A program made the translations under genes and the position numbers. The notes beneath the pieces were generated by a model. That model did not search any database, had not been told where the DNA came from, and worked only from the letters and a program-made list of their open reading frames with translations. A stretch of DNA of 41,041 nt from assembly GCF_016862515.1 (NCBI RefSeq), contig NZ_BONC01000069.1:1-41041 (forward strand), given 5' to 3'. Of this stretch, positions 19,710 through 28,216 are shown piece after piece (within the stretch, counting starts at the first letter, position 1; the number at the start of each line of letters is the position of its first letter). The DNA comes from Asanoa iriomotensis. Lineage in GTDB: Bacteria > Actinomycetota > Actinomycetes > Mycobacteriales > Micromonosporaceae.

Positions 19710-22230
19710 CCCACAGTCGGGCCGTCGGGACGGGCGACGGGACGTTCGGCAGTCGGAGCAGTTGCGCCGGGACGAAGGTGCGGCGCAGGCCGGTGACCGT
19801 CTCCGGAAGCCTCGACCAGCGGGCGTACGGGCTGTCGCCGTCCCAGTCCGCCGGCCGCGACCGTTCGTCCAGCACCTTCCGCAGCGGGGCGTACGTGATC
19901 TGGGCCAGCGCGCCGGCTTTGTGGTGGTGCGCGAGCAGGTAGCGCGACGCCGCTTCGACGTCGAACCGCCGGTGCCGCGCCGGCCTGGCCAGGTGCGCGG
20001 GCAGCAGGTCGGCGCGGGCCGGTGCCGGCCACATGAACGCGAGCCGCCGCATGAACGCGTGCGCCAGGGAGATCCGCGTCAGCTCGCACAGGTTCGGGAC
20101 GCTCAGCGGCAGGCCCGTCACCTCGCGGTAGAGCACCGGCACGTAGTCGCACAGCGCGTCGGCGCTCCTCGCGTACTGCTGCCGCTCCGCCGCGCTCCGC
20201 CGCCGGTCGGCGGCGTCCAGAGCGAGCACCATCGCCCGCCACAGCAGGGCGCGCATGTACATCAGCCGGGTGTTGACCTGCCAACCCGCGGTGGCCGCCC
20301 GCGTGGGATCGCGCCGGGCGGGCAGGTCGAACCGGTCCTGGAGCAGCTCCAGCGTCGTCAGGGCGGTGCTCGCCGAGGTGAGTGCCTGGCTGCTGAAGGC
20401 GCGCAGCTTGCGGCGCACCCGGAGGTCGGTGCTGTCGGATCCCGGCATCGCGCGCGCCGGGTGGCCGATGAACCATTCGAACACCCGCACGTGCAGCCCG
20501 TTGCCCTGCAGTGCCAGTTGTTGGGCCGTCTCGGTCGCCGCCAGGACCGCGCGCTCGCTCCGTGGCGACAGGTGCTGGGCGGCCTCGAGCCACGCGTTCG
20601 CCTGGGCCAGGTCGGCGAGGGCCTCGACGTACCGGTGGCGTTTGCTGTGTGCGATGGCCAGCGAGCGGTGGATGTTGGCGGCGTACGCGCCGGCCGTCGC
20701 GGGCGTGGCGACGTCGAGCGTGTGCCGGAACGCGGTCGGCAGGGCCTCGGGTCGCAGGTTGAGGAGGTTGACCGACAGCGCCTGCAGCGACGGCATGAAC
20801 GCGCGGATCCGGTCGTGACCGGGCTCGTCGAGCTTGAGTCGCATCCCGACCGCCTGGACGAGGCCGCTGAGCAGCCGGACGCGGTCGTCCAGGTCTCCGC
20901 TTCCGGTCGCCCGCCCGAACATGACGGTCCACTCGTAGAGCGCCTGCTCGTCGTCGAACCAGTCGCGGAGCAGGCGGTCCTTCCGACCCGTACCGCGTTC
21001 GAGGAGGTCCACCCGGTCGCGGAGGCGCTCGACGAGCTCCTCGTCCGCCCCGTCCGTGACCGTGGCCGGCGGGATCGGCGTCGTCCGCACCCGAGGCCGC
21101 GGCGGCGGCCGCCAGCGCGGGTCGTCGGTGTCGCGGGCCTCCCGGGCCTGCTTGGCCATCGTGGCCGCGACCCCGTCGTACAGCATGAGCCGGAAGAGCC
21201 AGCCGACCAGCTCTGGGGTCGGCACGCCCGGGTCCACGTCGAACGCCGACAGCTCGAAGATCGCCCCGAGTCGGGCGGCGACCTCGGGCTCGTCCTTGAG
21301 CGTCCGGGAGTCGAGCCAGGGTCTCGCCGGGTCGGTCAGCTCGGTGAACAGGGCCGCGTGACGGTCGTCGTAGGGCTCGACCCACCGGTCCCAGAGCCGG
21401 ACCCAGCGCGCGGGGACGGGTAGCCCGCGGAGCTTCGGGTTCATGGTGACGGGGAGGTAGTCCAGGTCCGACCTCGCGAACGGGATCGTGACGCCGAGGC
21501 CGTCGTCCCAGCCCGCGTGGGCCGCGTCGAGATAGCGGGTCGAGCGGGCGAACGTGGCCAGCTTGTAGGCGCGGTAGAGCAGCACGGCGAGCTCGGCGTC
21601 GCCGGCCGGGGTCTTCCGTGTCATCGCGGGGACGGCCAGCAGCTCCAGCAGGTGCTCGTGCCGCTGCGTGATGCCCGTGCCGCGGCGTTCGCACAGCGCG
21701 CGGAATGCCGCGGTGATCGCGGCCCGCCGCCCGTTGCGCGGATCGGTCGCCTCGAGCGCGAGCGCCTCCAGCGGGTGCAGCTTCGCTGGTGCTTTCCCGC
21801 TCACCGCGCGGGCCAGGCGGGCACGGAACCCGGCGGACTTCGGTGGGCGGATGTCCCAGTACGGATAGCGCAGGTTCAGCAGGTCGCCGGCGTCGGCGCC
21901 GCGTGTCGCCCGGCGTGGGCGGGGGTCCGGGTGGGCGGGGACGTCCGGCAGGAAGAACAGGTCGGCGCCGCTTGGCGGCTCCACATTGGCCAGGGCCGCC
22001 GTCGCCGCCGGCCGGATGTCCGGGAGCGCGCGCCAGGCGACCGCGCCGGCCCCGGTGCGCCGGGCCAGGAAACGCTCCAGCTTCGGCAGGGTCTCCCGGT
22101 CGAGCCGCAGGTAGGCGGTCCGGCGGTGGTCGGTCAGGCCGTTCGCGATCCGCTCGGAGGCGCCGGACGCCAGCGCCTGCCACGTGCGCAGCAGCAGGAG
22201 CGACTCGTCGACGCCGAGCTCCAGCTCCAT
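19678..22230 (-). CDS. Large protein of unknown function (850 aa)
   Basis: I do not recognise this protein. It has no signal peptide or membrane helix. The N-terminal part is rich in Leu and Arg (VDESLLLLRTWQAL), with a compact motif region RYPYWDIRPPKSAGF near residue 180. The middle carries a proline-rich linker (RWRPPPRPRVRTTPIPP). The C-terminal half is mostly helical with TPR-like pairing (HRSLAIAHSKRHRYVEALADL; ANAWLEAAQHL), so protein-protein interaction is plausible. The ATG at 22230 has GGAAGGG 6 nt upstream and was preferred over an in-frame start at 22287 without one. Codon use is like that of its neighbours. It is divergent from a 54-codon gene and close to a DUF218-like gene. The length and the odd neighbours suggest a conserved but uncharacterised actinobacterial locus. 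Confidence 0.8.
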   Translation of the reverse strand: MELELGVDESLLLLRTWQALASGASERIANGLTDHRRTAYLRLDRETLPKLERFLARRTGAGAVAWRALPDIRPAATAALANVEPPSGADLFFLPDVPAHPDPRPRRATRGADAGDLLNLRYPYWDIRPPKSAGFRARLARAVSGKAPAKLHPLEALALEATDPRNGRRAAITAAFRALCERRGTGITQRHEHLLELLAVPAMTRKTPAGDAELAVLLYRAYKLATFARSTRYLDAAHAGWDDGLGVTIPFARSDLDYLPVTMNPKLRGLPVPARWVRLWDRWVEPYDDRHAALFTELTDPARPWLDSRTLKDEPEVAARLGAIFELSAFDVDPGVPTPELVGWLFRLMLYDGVAATMAKQAREARDTDDPRWRPPPRPRVRTTPIPPATVTDGADEELVERLRDRVDLLERGTGRKDRLLRDWFDDEQALYEWTVMFGRATGSGDLDDRVRLLSGLVQAVGMRLKLDEPGHDRIRAFMPSLQALSVNLLNLRPEALPTAFRHTLDVATPATAGAYAANIHRSLAIAHSKRHRYVEALADLAQANAWLEAAQHLSPRSERAVLAATETAQQLALQGNGLHVRVFEWFIGHPARAMPGSDSTDLRVRRKLRAFSSQALTSASTALTTLELLQDRFDLPARRDPTRAATAGWQVNTRLMYMRALLWRAMVLALDAADRRRSAAERQQYARSADALCDYVPVLYREVTGLPLSVPNLCELTRISLAHAFMRRLAFMWPAPARADLLPAHLARPARHRRFDVEAASRYLLAHHHKAGALAQITYAPLRKVLDERSRPADWDGDSPYARWSRLPETVTGLRRTFVPAQLLRLPNVPSPVPTARLWVTRPDGAAST

Positions 22231-22418
22231 CGTGCGCCCTTCCGCCGACCTCGCCACACGATCGGACCTTCGGCGCAAGAACGCCATCGGGCAGGCGGCG
22301 GAACCCGATCGGGGCGAACTTCCGGGTTACTGCCCGGTAGCACCGAGCCTCGGCGAACGCCGTTAAGTCGATCATGGACTCCGCGCGACCGTCCACAGGC
22401 GAGAAGGGAGGGATGACG

Positions 22419-22583
22419 ATGGAGACCGACGACCCGAACCGCGACGCCTGCTGGACCGCGGCCCGTGGTGCGGCCGAGCTGACCGCGATGACCTGTGCCG
22501 CGACCGGACAGTACGGTTGGGCGATCGCGATCAAGAGCCTCGTGCTGCTGGCGGACGTGCTCGTGGCCCGCTTCCGCCGCTAG
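22419..22583 (+). CDS. Small hydrophobic-tail protein (54 aa), unknown
   Basis: This short gene encodes METDDPNRDACW at its N-terminus and a hydrophobic C-terminal half (WAIAIKSLVLLADVLVARF) that could be one membrane or amphipathic helix. The ATG at 22419 sits 6 nt after GGAGGG, an excellent ribosome binding site. An in-frame ATG at 22413 directly abuts it and is less likely. It is divergent from the 850-residue protein gene and ends 6 nt before the stop of the convergent DUF218-like gene. Its placement between the two suggests a shared role, but nothing identifies that role. Confidence 0.6.
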   Translation: METDDPNRDACWTAARGAAELTAMTCAATGQYGWAIAIKSLVLLADVLVARFRR

Positions 22584-22589
22584 TCGCCG

Positions 22590-23588
22590 CTAGCCGGCCA
22601 GCGCCAGGTGCAGCTTTCGCATCGAGACGATCGCGGAGCGGACCTCCTGCAGGATGGCGCTGGTGGTCGGCGCACGCAGCCACGACTGTGGACCGGCGAG
22701 AGCCAGTCCGACCGTTTCGACACCGCAGCCGTAGCCCAGGCCCAACAGCCGCACGGCGTCGGTGTGCTGGAACGGCACGAACAGGTCGGTGGTGACGAGC
22801 AGCAGCCGGGCCCCGGCGGCCGGGGCCGTCGCCACCAGGTCCGTCCAGCCGACGAGCGTGTCCCCGGTGTTCGCGCGCGCACCGGGGCGCGATGGCGGCG
22901 CGGCCAGGACGGAGACCGTCGGGCGGTGTGCCGGGTACGCCCGCACCCGCCACGGCTCCCCTGCTTTTTCACCCACGTGCTCCAGCGGGCCGTCGGACAA
23001 CCCGAGCGCGCGCCGCAGGGCCTGCTCCACGGCGTCGGCCTCGGTTTCACACTCGGGCAGACCGAACTCCGACGCGTCGCGGGTCTCGCTCGGCAGAGGC
23101 CGGAAGCTGCCCAGCCCGGTGACGGCCGGCGTCTCGACGCCGCCGCGCAACAGGTCGGCCAGGTGGTGGGCGCGGGCCAGGCTGGTGCGGACGCCCCCGC
23201 CGAGGATCAGCACGTGGTCGTAGGCGGTCGCCGCCGGCCGCGTCCGGCCGGCGAGACCCAGCGCCGTGGCGGCCTCGCGCACCAGGACCTCCACGTGCGA
23301 CGGGAAGGTCACCTCGGTGGCGCCGCTGCGCTCCGCGCCCCGCCGGAAGTCCCAGGCCTCGGCCGAGAAACGCTCGGCTTCGTCGAGCACCTCGCCGAGC
23401 GGCCCGCCGCCCAGCTTGCCGCCGAACTCCCGCAGCAGTGCGCCGAACGCGGTGGAGTGGACCCACTCGGCGCTCGCGGCCTCGATCGCGCGGCGGTCGA
23501 CCCCACCGGGCGGGCACGGGAGCAACGGCACGGCGGGGTAGCTGTCGAAAGGCACGTCGCTCCAATGGCCGGTCGGCGATCGACACAT
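22590..23588 (-). CDS. DUF218/YdcF-like protein, diverged
   Basis: This 332-residue protein has an N-terminal helical half (to about residue 130) and a C-terminal half resembling DUF218 (SanA/YdcF/ElyC) proteins. The features are a DHVLILGGGVRTSLARAHHL strand-loop-helix with an Arg after the glycine run, a TGLGSFRPLP strand, an acidic E-T-E-A-D helix, a RANTGDTLVGW segment comparable to the family SxNTxEN motif, and a LLLVTTDLFVPFQHTDAVRL strand where the family has VTSxxHxxR. The key His-Arg pair is altered, so activity may differ. No signal peptide is visible, unlike SanA. The ATG at 23588 has only a weak GGTGAG upstream. It is the only good start before the conserved-looking part. The assignment is by motif pattern and could be wrong. 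Confidence 0.65.
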   Translation of the reverse strand: MCRSPTGHWSDVPFDSYPAVPLLPCPPGGVDRRAIEAASAEWVHSTAFGALLREFGGKLGGGPLGEVLDEAERFSAEAWDFRRGAERSGATEVTFPSHVEVLVREAATALGLAGRTRPAATAYDHVLILGGGVRTSLARAHHLADLLRGGVETPAVTGLGSFRPLPSETRDASEFGLPECETEADAVEQALRRALGLSDGPLEHVGEKAGEPWRVRAYPAHRPTVSVLAAPPSRPGARANTGDTLVGWTDLVATAPAAGARLLLVTTDLFVPFQHTDAVRLLGLGYGCGVETVGLALAGPQSWLRAPTTSAILQEVRSAIVSMRKLHLALAG

Positions 23589-23659
23589 CGTCTCACCGCC
23601 GGCCGTGGCCCGGACAGCGCGACCTGCCCGGGCCGGGAAATCGCCCCGTCCGGGTGCGG

Positions 23660-24493
23660 CTACCAGGTGGCGAAGACGCGGGCCTGGCCGCCGGAGCCGC
23701 CCTCGTAGGGGATCAGGCCGACCATGACCGTCGCGCCGTGCCGGGGCAGGCGGTGCAGGTTGGCGACGTTCTCCACGCCGTAGCGGTCGGCGCCGAGCAG
23801 CACCAGGTGGGTGTCGAAGGTGGCCGAGTTGCCCGGGTCGATGCTCAGCGTGTCGACGCCGAGGCTGCCGATGCCGCGCCGGCGGAGCAGCCACTCGCAG
23901 GCGTCCGGGCTGAAGCCCGGGAAATGCAGCCCGCCGGCCGCGTCGGTGCCGCGGTAGGCCGCCGGGTCGCCGACCTTCGCGCCCCAACCCGAGTGCATGA
24001 AGACCGCGGCGCCGCGGGGGATGCGGTCGTAGCGGCGTTCGTACGCGAGCAGGTCGTCGACGGACACCGTCGTGTCGGGGTCGCGGGCGGCGCGCTTGGC
24101 GATGTCGACCACGACGACCGGGGCGACGAGCTCGTCGATGCGGATCTCGGTGGCGAGGCGGCCGCCGCTGACGAAGTGCCCGGGTGCGTCGACGTGCGTG
24201 CCGTAGTGCTCCAGGATCCGCCACTCCTGCATGTAGTAGCCGTCGTTCTCGATCGTCACGAAGGTCCGCCGGGCGGGCTCCTCCCCTGGCGAGAACGCGG
24301 GGAACGAGGTCGTCAGCGGATAGGTCAGGTCGGCTAGGCCGCGACGTCCGTGGGCCTGGGCGGCGGTGGCGGGCAGCGCCGCGCCGGCGGCGACCAGGGC
24401 GCCGCCGAACAGGGCGGCCCGTCTTGTGACGGCGCCGACCCGGGAGGTGGTGGTCTGCGATGGACACTCCTGCGTAGTGCACATGTCGACCAT
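23660..24493 (-). CDS. Tat-exported cyclase-family (kynurenine formamidase-like) hydrolase
   Basis: This 277-residue protein has a twin-arginine signal (TRRAALFGGALVAAGAALPATAAQA, AxA cleavage near residue 45) and a metal-dependent cyclase/formamidase domain. The metal-site motif is HYGTHVDAPGHF, matching the family HxGTHxDxPxHF. Further conserved parts are AAVFMHSGWG and GVDTLSIDPG. Members hydrolyse N-formylkynurenine or related amides and lactones, and the substrate of secreted actinobacterial forms is unclear. The start is uncertain: GTG 24496, ATG 24493 and ATG 24484 are in frame and none has a clear ribosome binding site. The gene is divergent from the xyloglucanase gene. Confidence 0.87.
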   Translation of the reverse strand: MVDMCTTQECPSQTTTSRVGAVTRRAALFGGALVAAGAALPATAAQAHGRRGLADLTYPLTTSFPAFSPGEEPARRTFVTIENDGYYMQEWRILEHYGTHVDAPGHFVSGGRLATEIRIDELVAPVVVVDIAKRAARDPDTTVSVDDLLAYERRYDRIPRGAAVFMHSGWGAKVGDPAAYRGTDAAGGLHFPGFSPDACEWLLRRRGIGSLGVDTLSIDPGNSATFDTHLVLLGADRYGVENVANLHRLPRHGATVMVGLIPYEGGSGGQARVFATW

Positions 24494-24520
24494 CACACCA
24501 TGTGTTGGGAGTCCTCAGCC

Positions 24521-24544
24521 ATCGTGATGCTGCCGCATCACGAT
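24521..24544. promoter_or_regulatory. Inverted repeat in the cyclase/xyloglucanase divergent region
   Basis: A perfect dyad with arms ATCGTGATGC (24521-24530) and its complement (24535-24544) around TGCC lies 28 nt upstream of the cyclase start and 180 nt upstream of the xyloglucanase. It is a candidate operator. It does not match the TGGGAGCGCTCCCA box of CebR-type cellulase control. The rest of the gap to 24723 shows no clear element. Confidence 0.45.
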
Positions 24545-24723
24545 ACCTTCCGGTCATTGACAGGGCCCGATAGCACGTGTGAACCTCGGCGGCGAGGCCG
24601 AGCGCGGGAGTTGGGCCGGGGTGCGGCGCCAGGGCAGGCGCGCCGCACGATCCCGTTCCGCCCGTCGGCGCCGGTCGTGGGCCTCCGCTGTGCGCGACAC
24701 ACCACGCACACCGAGAGGCAGAC

Positions 24724-27411
24724 ATGCGATCAACCCGCACCTGGGGGCCGGCCCTCGCCGCGGCCGTAGTGGCCGCGGCGGCCGCCCTCACCGTCCTCGC
24801 GCCGCCGAGCCCCGCGCTGCACGCCGCCGCGGCGCCGAGCGACGCGTACAACTGGCGCAACGTCCGGATCGACGGCGGCGGCTTCGTACCCGGAATCGTC
24901 TTCAATCCCGGCCAGCGCGACCTGATCTATGCCCGGACCGACATCGGCGGTGCCTACCGCTGGAACGCGGGCACCGGCTCGTGGACCCCGCTGCTCGACT
25001 GGGTGGGCTGGGACCGCTGGGGGTGGAACGGCGTGCTCAGCATCGCCGCCGACCCGGTGCAGACCAACCGGGTGTACGCGGCCGTCGGCATGTACACCAA
25101 CAGTTGGGACCCGAACAACGGGGCGATCCTGCGCTCCACCGATCGGGGCACCACCTGGTCCGCGTACCCGCTGCCGTTCAAGGTGGGTGGCAACATGCCC
25201 GGGCGCGGCCAGGGCGAACGGCTCGCGGTCGACCCCAACGACGGCCGCATCCTGTACTTCGGCGCCGAGGGCGGCAACGGGCTGTGGCGCAGCACGGACT
25301 ACGGCGCGTCGTGGGCGCGGGTGACCGCGTTCCCGAACGCGGGCAACTACGCGCAGGACCCGTCGGATCCCAACGGCTATCTGACCGGGAACCAGGGCGT
25401 GACCTGGGTCGAGTTCGACCCGTCGACCGGGTCCGCGGGCTCGGCGACGCGGACCATCTACGTCGGGGTCGCGGACAAGCAGAACCCGGTCTACCGCTCG
25501 ACCGACGCCGGTGCGACCTGGCAGCGGATCCCGGACCAGCCGACGGGTTACCTCGCGCACAAGGCGGTGATCGACCCCGCGGGTGGCTTCCTCTACATCG
25601 CGACCAGCGACACCGGCGGGCCGTACGACGGTGGCAAGGGCGACGTGTGGAAGCTGTCGCGGTCGACGGGCGCGTGGACGCGGGTCAGTCCGGTGCCGTC
25701 GACGAGCGCGGACGCGTACTACGGCTACAGTGGACTGACGATCGACCGGGCCAACCCTGGGACGCTGGTGGTCGCCACGCAGATCTCCTGGTGGCCCGAC
25801 GTGATCTTCTTCCGCACCCGCGACGGTGGCGCGACGTGGTCCCGGGTGTGGGACTTCAACGGCTATCCCAACCGGGTCAACCGCTACACGATGGACATCT
25901 CGGCGAACCCGTGGCTGGACTTCAACACCGCGCCTTCCGCGCCCGAGCAGACGCCGAAGCTCGGCTGGATGACCGAGTCGCTGGAGATCGACCCGTTCGA
26001 CTCCAACCGCATGTTGTACGGCACGGGGGCCACGGTCTACGCGACCACCAACCTGACCGCGTGGGACACGGCGAGCGGCACGTTCACGGTCCGGCCGATG
26101 GCCCGTGGGCTGGAGGAGACGGCCGTGCTCGACCTGGCCAGCCCGCCGTCCGGTGCGCCGTTGGTGAGCGCGCTGGGTGACATCGGCGGGTTCCGGCACG
26201 ACGACCTGACCGCGGTGCCGTCGTCCTTCCACGACACGCCCAACCTGGGCAGCAACACGAGCCTGGACTTCGCCGAGGCGAACCCGTCGGTGATGGTCCG
26301 GGTCGGCAACGGCGACAGGGCGGCGAACCCGAACCTGAACCGGATCGGCGTCTCGACGGACGGCGGCCGCACCTGGTACCAGGGCCAGGAACCGGGCGGC
26401 GTGACCGGCGGCGGCACGGTGGCGGTGTCCACCGACGCGAGCGCGATGGTGTGGAGCCCGCAGGGCGTGGGCGTGCACTATTCGACCAGTCGCGGGTCGT
26501 CCTGGTCACCGTCGTCGGGCATACCGGCGGGCGCTCTGGTCGAGGCGTCGCGGTCCAACGCGTCGCGCTTCTTCGGGTACGCGGCCGGTCGCGTCTACGC
26601 CAGCACGGACGGCGGGCGCACGTTCACCGGTGGCGCCTCGGGCCTGGGGGACGGCGCGAAGCTGAAGACCGTCGGTGGTGACGTCTGGGTGGCCGGAACG
26701 GCGGGCCTCTACCGGTCGACCGACAACGGCACGACGTTCGGGCGGCTCGCGTCGGTGTCGAGCGCGGTCAACGTGGGCTTCGGCAAGGCGGCACCGGGCC
26801 GCTCGTACCCGGCGGTCTTCCTGGTCGGCACCGTCGACGGCGTCCGCGGCGTGTTCCGCTCGGACGACACAGGCGCGTCGTGGGTGCGGATCAACGACGA
26901 CCAGCACCAGTACGGCAACGCCGGCGAGGCCCTGACCGGCGACCCGCGGGTCTTCGGCCGGGTCTACCTGGGCACGAACGGCCGCGGCATCCTGGTCGCG
27001 GACCGCACGGGCCCGGAACCGACCGCGAGCCCGACCTCCTCCCCCACGGCGTCGCCAACAGCCTCACCGACCGCGGGCCCGACACCGACCGCGACGCCGA
27101 CGACCGGCCCAGGCGGTTGTTCCGCCACGTACCGGGTGACCGGCTCGTGGCCGGGCGGCTTCCAGGGCGAGGTCACGGTCCGCAACACGGGCAGCACGTC
27201 GACCACGACCTGGACGGTGACGTGGACCTACGCTGACGGCCAACGCATCAGCCAACTCTGGGGCGGCGACTATACCCAGCCGGCGGCGACGGTCACGGTC
27301 CGTAACACCTCGTGGAACGGCAGCCTGGCCCCGAACGCCACGACGACGTTCGGCTTCCTCGGCAGCGGCTCCACGACGGCCCCGTCCACAGTGACCTGCC
27401 AACGAACCTGA
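24724..27411 (+). CDS. Secreted GH74 xyloglucanase with CBM2
   Basis: This 895-residue extracellular enzyme cleaves xyloglucan, the plant-wall hemicellulose. It has an N-terminal Sec signal (alanine-rich helix, cleavage near residue 37), then a GH74 module of two seven-bladed propellers (about 40-760) containing many Asp-box repeats (STDRGTTW, STDYGASW, STDAGATW, RDGGATW, STDGGRTW). The two DIGG motifs that hold the catalytic acids of the family are Asp73 in RTDIGGAYRW and Asp486 in LGDIGGFRH. A Pro/Thr/Ser linker (about 763-798) leads to a C-terminal cellulose-binding CBM2 (about 799-895) with the paired cysteines CSATY and TCQRT. The ATG follows GAGAGG by 5 nt. The gene stands alone, followed by a hairpin terminator. 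Confidence 0.95.
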   Translation: MRSTRTWGPALAAAVVAAAAALTVLAPPSPALHAAAAPSDAYNWRNVRIDGGGFVPGIVFNPGQRDLIYARTDIGGAYRWNAGTGSWTPLLDWVGWDRWGWNGVLSIAADPVQTNRVYAAVGMYTNSWDPNNGAILRSTDRGTTWSAYPLPFKVGGNMPGRGQGERLAVDPNDGRILYFGAEGGNGLWRSTDYGASWARVTAFPNAGNYAQDPSDPNGYLTGNQGVTWVEFDPSTGSAGSATRTIYVGVADKQNPVYRSTDAGATWQRIPDQPTGYLAHKAVIDPAGGFLYIATSDTGGPYDGGKGDVWKLSRSTGAWTRVSPVPSTSADAYYGYSGLTIDRANPGTLVVATQISWWPDVIFFRTRDGGATWSRVWDFNGYPNRVNRYTMDISANPWLDFNTAPSAPEQTPKLGWMTESLEIDPFDSNRMLYGTGATVYATTNLTAWDTASGTFTVRPMARGLEETAVLDLASPPSGAPLVSALGDIGGFRHDDLTAVPSSFHDTPNLGSNTSLDFAEANPSVMVRVGNGDRAANPNLNRIGVSTDGGRTWYQGQEPGGVTGGGTVAVSTDASAMVWSPQGVGVHYSTSRGSSWSPSSGIPAGALVEASRSNASRFFGYAAGRVYASTDGGRTFTGGASGLGDGAKLKTVGGDVWVAGTAGLYRSTDNGTTFGRLASVSSAVNVGFGKAAPGRSYPAVFLVGTVDGVRGVFRSDDTGASWVRINDDQHQYGNAGEALTGDPRVFGRVYLGTNGRGILVADRTGPEPTASPTSSPTASPTASPTAGPTPTATPTTGPGGCSATYRVTGSWPGGFQGEVTVRNTGSTSTTTWTVTWTYADGQRISQLWGGDYTQPAATVTVRNTSWNGSLAPNATTTFGFLGSGSTTAPSTVTCQRT

Positions 27412-27424
27412 CCCACCCAGCAAG

Positions 27425-27457
27425 GGGGCGCGTCGCCGACCGCGGGCGGCGCGCCCC
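27425..27457. terminator. Hairpin terminator after the xyloglucanase gene
   Basis: Arms GGGGCGCGTCGCC (27425-27437) and GGCGGCGCGCCCC (27445-27457) form a 13-bp stem with one G-T wobble and a 7-nt loop. It lies 13 nt past the xyloglucanase stop and 25 nt past the convergent acetyltransferase stop, so it may serve both. Confidence 0.65.
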
Positions 27458-27482
27458 GCCGTCACGGTGACCTTCTCGGCCG

Positions 27483-28049
27483 TCAGATCTTGGCTTGCAT
27501 GACCCACCGCCATTTTGCGATCTTGCGGACGCGGGTGAAGCCGTAGCGGGCGTACAGCTCCTCCGGGCCCGTGTGTAGGTAGGCGCCCCGTTGTGGTGGG
27601 CGGTCTTCGGTCTGCTCCGGGTAAGCCTCGACCACGCCGCCGCCGGCGCGTTTGATCTCGGCAAGGGCCTTGGCCACCGCAGCGGCGGCGACGCCCTTGC
27701 CGCGGTCCTTCGAGTTGGTGAAGACGCAGCCGATGCGCCAGTCGGGCGGGTCGCCGGCCTCCCGCTCGTAGGCGCGCTGGTTCTTGATGTTGGGTAGCTC
27801 CGCCGGCGAGCCGAACTGGCACCAGCCGACGCACTGGTCACCGTCGAAGACGAGCACCTGGTGGACCGTGCCGCGGGTCACGTGCCGCTGCTTGGCCTCG
27901 CGGTTGCCCTCCGCGGTGTGGCCGGCGCCGACGCCCTCCGGGTGGAAGCCCATGCACCAGCAGCCACCCCAAACGCCGTTGTTGGCCTCGACGAGCGCCG
28001 CGAAGTCGTCCCACGTCTCCGGCGTGAGCATCCGAGTCGTCAACGTCAT
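27483..28049 (-). CDS. GNAT-family N-acetyltransferase
   Basis: This 188-residue protein has a GNAT fold with the acetyl-CoA loop in SKDRGKGVAAAAVAKAL (motif A, residues around 115-130) and a C-terminal strand motif ELYARYGFTRV. The N-terminal GCWCMGFH and the WRIGCVFT strand are typical of a common bacterial subgroup with unknown acceptor. The ATG at 28049 (MTLTTRMLTPE) was preferred over an in-frame start at 28130, because the extra residues look non-coding. No ribosome binding site is visible, so the message may be leaderless. It is convergent with the xyloglucanase gene. Confidence 0.83.
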   Translation of the reverse strand: MTLTTRMLTPETWDDFAALVEANNGVWGGCWCMGFHPEGVGAGHTAEGNREAKQRHVTRGTVHQVLVFDGDQCVGWCQFGSPAELPNIKNQRAYEREAGDPPDWRIGCVFTNSKDRGKGVAAAAVAKALAEIKRAGGGVVEAYPEQTEDRPPQRGAYLHTGPEELYARYGFTRVRKIAKWRWVMQAKI

Positions 28050-28216
28050 GCACGCAGTCTGGCCCAAGGGTCCGACAAGAACTGCCAACCGCGGGGCTCC
28101 TGACGGACGCGATCCGGCACTATGCCGCACACCCTGAGCACCGCGCCGCGATCGGAACGCCGGAGGAGTGCGACCGACTTCTCGGCGGCACCGTGGTCAA
28201 CCGCTGAACCGGCTGG

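Noticed and set aside
22374-22418. Earlier start (ATG 22374) for the 54-residue protein
   Set aside because: The GGAGGG binding site lies downstream of it, so the start at 22419 is better supported.
28065-28207. A possible 3' gene remnant in the gap before the propeller gene, ending in a plausible-looking sequence with TGA at 28205-28207
   Set aside because: No start codon, only about 45 codons, modest third-position GC, and no family resemblance. Chance open frames of this length are common here.
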